From assembly GCA_021795795.1 (NCBI GenBank), contig JAJYPA010000367.1, positions 1 to 8,085 on the forward strand: 8,085 nucleotides of DNA, read 5' to 3'. Positions 6,861 to 8,085 of this stretch are shown piece after piece (the stretch's first letter is position 1; each line of letters starts with the position of its first letter). A program made the position numbers and the translations under genes. The notes beneath the pieces are model-generated. The model saw only the letters and a list, made by a program, of their open reading frames with translations. It made no database searches and was not told the origin of the DNA. The stretch is from Pseudomonadota bacterium (GTDB lineage: Bacteria > Pseudomonadota > Gammaproteobacteria > Halothiobacillales > Halothiobacillaceae).

Positions 6861-6898
6861 ACGCACATGTGCGTAGGCTTCATCGCACATGTGCGTAG
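6861..6898. promoter_or_regulatory. Paired palindromes, possible operator or post-stop hairpin
   Basis: ACGCACATGTGCGT (6861-6874) is a perfect 14-bp palindrome, and CGCACATGTGCG (6884-6895) repeats its core. As direct repeats the two copies share 15 bp, CGCACATGTGCGTAG at 6862-6876 and 6884-6898. Their centres are 22 bp apart, about two helical turns, as expected for two dimers bound side by side on one DNA face. Because each copy is a palindrome, the two can also pair with each other as a 14-bp stem (6860-6873 with 6884-6897) and a 10-base loop. The pair starts 1 base after the upstream stop codon (6902-6900). The minus strand lacks a T-tract after the stem, so an intrinsic terminator is less likely than an operator. 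The bound protein is unknown. Confidence 0.55.
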
Positions 6899-6899
6899 A

Positions 6900-8085
6900 C
6901 TATGGTTTGCGTGTATAGAATGCATGGCGCATCTTTCCTTCTTGAGCAATAACACCCTCATTTTGAAGCTTTTTGAGCAAATGATAGGCCTGAGGAAGGC
7001 TTAAATGGCAAAGTTCAGCAACCTCCGCTCGTTTTATGCTGCCGTGCTTGTCGATATAGTTGAGCACCATCTGCTCCTGCTGGATGGGGGCAAACCCGGC
7101 CTGGCGGATGTATTCGGACTTCTTTCCGGCCTTTTGATACAAGCGGGCGCTGAGGGTGTATGTTCGGCCGCGGCCGATCCCATGAGGTTCCAGAAACCCG
7201 GTTTCGACCAGTTTTTCGAGCGTTGCCCGAACGGTGGCCTCTGGTTTCTGGACGGATGGTGCGAGGTCGGCGGTCGTCAGGCGGCGTTCTTCACGCAGGC
7301 GGGACAGGATGATCAGGGAATCAATGGGCATGTTCCCCAGCTTGTCCTCTTGTTCCACCACCATCTTGAGGAAATCGAGATCGGCTGCCGCATTCGCCAT
7401 GAAGACGCTTACGGTATAGGGGTTAGACATAGAATAATCAGGCGCGGGGCGTCCATAGCGCAGCATGCCTTCATAGATGCGGTCGATCCCACGACCTGTG
7501 CGCTCAGCCAGACCAATCCGCTTGATAATGTCGGCCAGCAGGGGATTGCGCGAGCGCGGTGGGGCAACCAGCAGGTTGTCAAGGCCGACCCCTTCGATGA
7601 AGCCGCCTGGGCTGCTGATGCTCAGACCGTCATTGTCCAGCTTGACATGCACCGCACCCAGGGTGCTGAAGTCGCGGTGCACCAGTGCGTTGACGAATGC
7701 TTCACGAAAGGCGCGACGATCGTAATTGGGAACCGGCACACGGAAGAGGCCGACCTGAATCTCTTCTTCTACCAGCCAGGGTTTGAACTGAAGTTCGACC
7801 TCTTCAAAGGTTTCAATCAGCGGCTTGCGGTAGAATTCGTTGACCCGAACATCGGTGCCGCGCAGCACCTGAAAGGCGACCTCGTAGGCGGGCAGGTTCG
7901 CGCGCAACAGTTCCTCGGTTCCCAGCATTAGCAAGCCGGCAACAGTTGGTCGCCTAACGCCGTTCACCTCGCGGCAAAGCCCCAGGGCGCCATCCAGTTC
8001 ATCATCCGCCAGCGCGAGCAGGGATTGTTCGCCACCGTATTTTTTGATGGCGTTGCGAATGCGCAGGCGTTGTAGAGGATCGAGT
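6900..8085 (-). CDS. ATP-binding winged-helix protein, COG2865-like, N-terminus outside window
   Basis: The visible 394 residues are the C-terminal part of a putative regulator of the AlbA_2/HATPase_c_4 family; the frame stays open to the right edge. The visible part begins LDPLQRLRIRNAIKKYGG, which would follow an AlbA_2 (Schlafen-like) domain. A GHKL-type ATP site comes next: N-box REAFVNALVHRD (bases 7706-7671), then ISSPGGF, and G2-like ERTGRGIDRIYEGM (bases about 7505-7464). Two winged-helix segments close the protein: LRKLREERR-like DNA-binding helices around LTTADLAPSVQKPEATVRATLEKL cannot be quoted in full, but lie at about 7315-7185; the second lies at about 7075-6910 and includes RAEVAELCHLSLPQAYHLL. 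Proteins of this type are annotated as transcriptional regulators or RecG-like ATP-binding proteins and are frequent in defence islands. The gene is followed by 311 non-coding bases, so it may be a separate unit. It is a candidate regulator of the methylase operon, an inference from position only. Confidence 0.88.
   Translation of the reverse strand, partial: LDPLQRLRIRNAIKKYGGEQSLLALADDELDGALGLCREVNGVRRPTVAGLLMLGTEELLRANLPAYEVAFQVLRGTDVRVNEFYRKPLIETFEEVELQFKPWLVEEEIQVGLFRVPVPNYDRRAFREAFVNALVHRDFSTLGAVHVKLDNDGLSISSPGGFIEGVGLDNLLVAPPRSRNPLLADIIKRIGLAERTGRGIDRIYEGMLRYGRPAPDYSMSNPYTVSVFMANAAADLDFLKMVVEQEDKLGNMPIDSLIILSRLREERRLTTADLAPSVQKPEATVRATLEKLVETGFLEPHGIGRGRTYTLSARLYQKAGKKSEYIRQAGFAPIQQEQMVLNYIDKHGSIKRAEVAELCHLSLPQAYHLLKKLQNEGVIAQEGKMRHAFYTRKP

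Larger units (their letters stand above)
6589..6899. other. 311-bp non-coding region between regulator-like gene and methylase
   Basis: I see no convincing gene here on either strand; the short frames are composed of repeat and palindrome sequence. From the regulator side the region holds a pair of palindromes (6861-6898), a weak promoter candidate (about 6760-6792), two GCGCA inverted repeats (6736-6780), then two stretches of dispersed-repeat-like sequence (6679-6703 and 6605-6637) reaching almost to the methylase ribosome-binding site. It is the only place in the window long enough to hold the operon's promoter. Confidence 0.7.

Noticed and set aside
6860..6897. Rho-independent terminator for the ATP-binding gene
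   Set aside because: The stem is strong, but no T-tract follows on the minus strand, and the perfect palindromes fit an operator better. Termination cannot be excluded.
6861..6898. Remnant of a CRISPR array
   Set aside because: Only two copies of a 15-bp palindrome separated by 7 bases; repeat and spacer lengths are far too short and no cas gene is present.
7005..7931. Long 308-codon plus-strand frame opposite the ATP-binding gene
   Set aside because: It is antisense to a gene with clear ATP-site and winged-helix motifs, and its product has no recognisable domain. GC-rich codons of the true gene keep the shadow frame open.

Overview
The window reads as a bacterial chromosomal defence-island segment, probably from a member of the Pseudomonadota. 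That guess rests on moderate-to-high GC, tightly packed co-directional genes with good Shine-Dalgarno sites, and intergenic CACGAAT-type and GCGGAA-type decamer repeats of a sort common in such genomes. The species cannot be told from the sequence. All five protein-coding genes run on the minus strand, so the operon reads from right to left.

Layout in transcription order. (1) 8085-6900 is the 3' part of an ATP-binding, winged-helix regulator-like protein with a GHKL-type ATPase fold (COG2865-like). Its N-terminus lies outside the window. (2) 6899-6589 is a 311-bp non-coding region. It holds two identical 15-bp palindrome-containing repeats just after the stop codon, further GCGCA-centred inverted repeats, and dispersed-repeat sequence reaching almost to the next ribosome-binding site. 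(3) 6588-3757 is a large DNA methyltransferase with a zinc-ribbon-like insertion. (4) 3753-1831 is a DUF3696-type AAA/SMC-like ATPase. (5) 1838-789 is an unrecognised 349-residue protein. (6) 792-1 is the N-terminal part of an SNF2/RapA-like DEAH helicase, cut by the window edge.

Genes 3 to 6 are joined by a 3-bp gap, an 8-bp overlap and a 4-bp ATGA overlap, so they almost certainly form one translationally coupled operon. A modification methylase, an ABC-type sensor ATPase with an unknown partner and an SNF2 helicase together look like an anti-phage or restriction-like system. It shares the SNF2-helicase-plus-methylase theme with class 1 DISARM, but none of the other DISARM core genes (drmA, drmB, drmC) is visible, and the ATPase/unknown pair is not part of canonical DISARM. 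No recognisable nuclease is present in the window.

Base composition is patchy inside this operon. The ends of the methylase gene and the helicase are about 60-67% GC in the lines counted, the middle of the methylase is about 37-45%, and the ATPase and its partner lie in between. This suggests modular assembly, with a replaced specificity region in the methylase and possibly an inserted ATPase/partner cassette.
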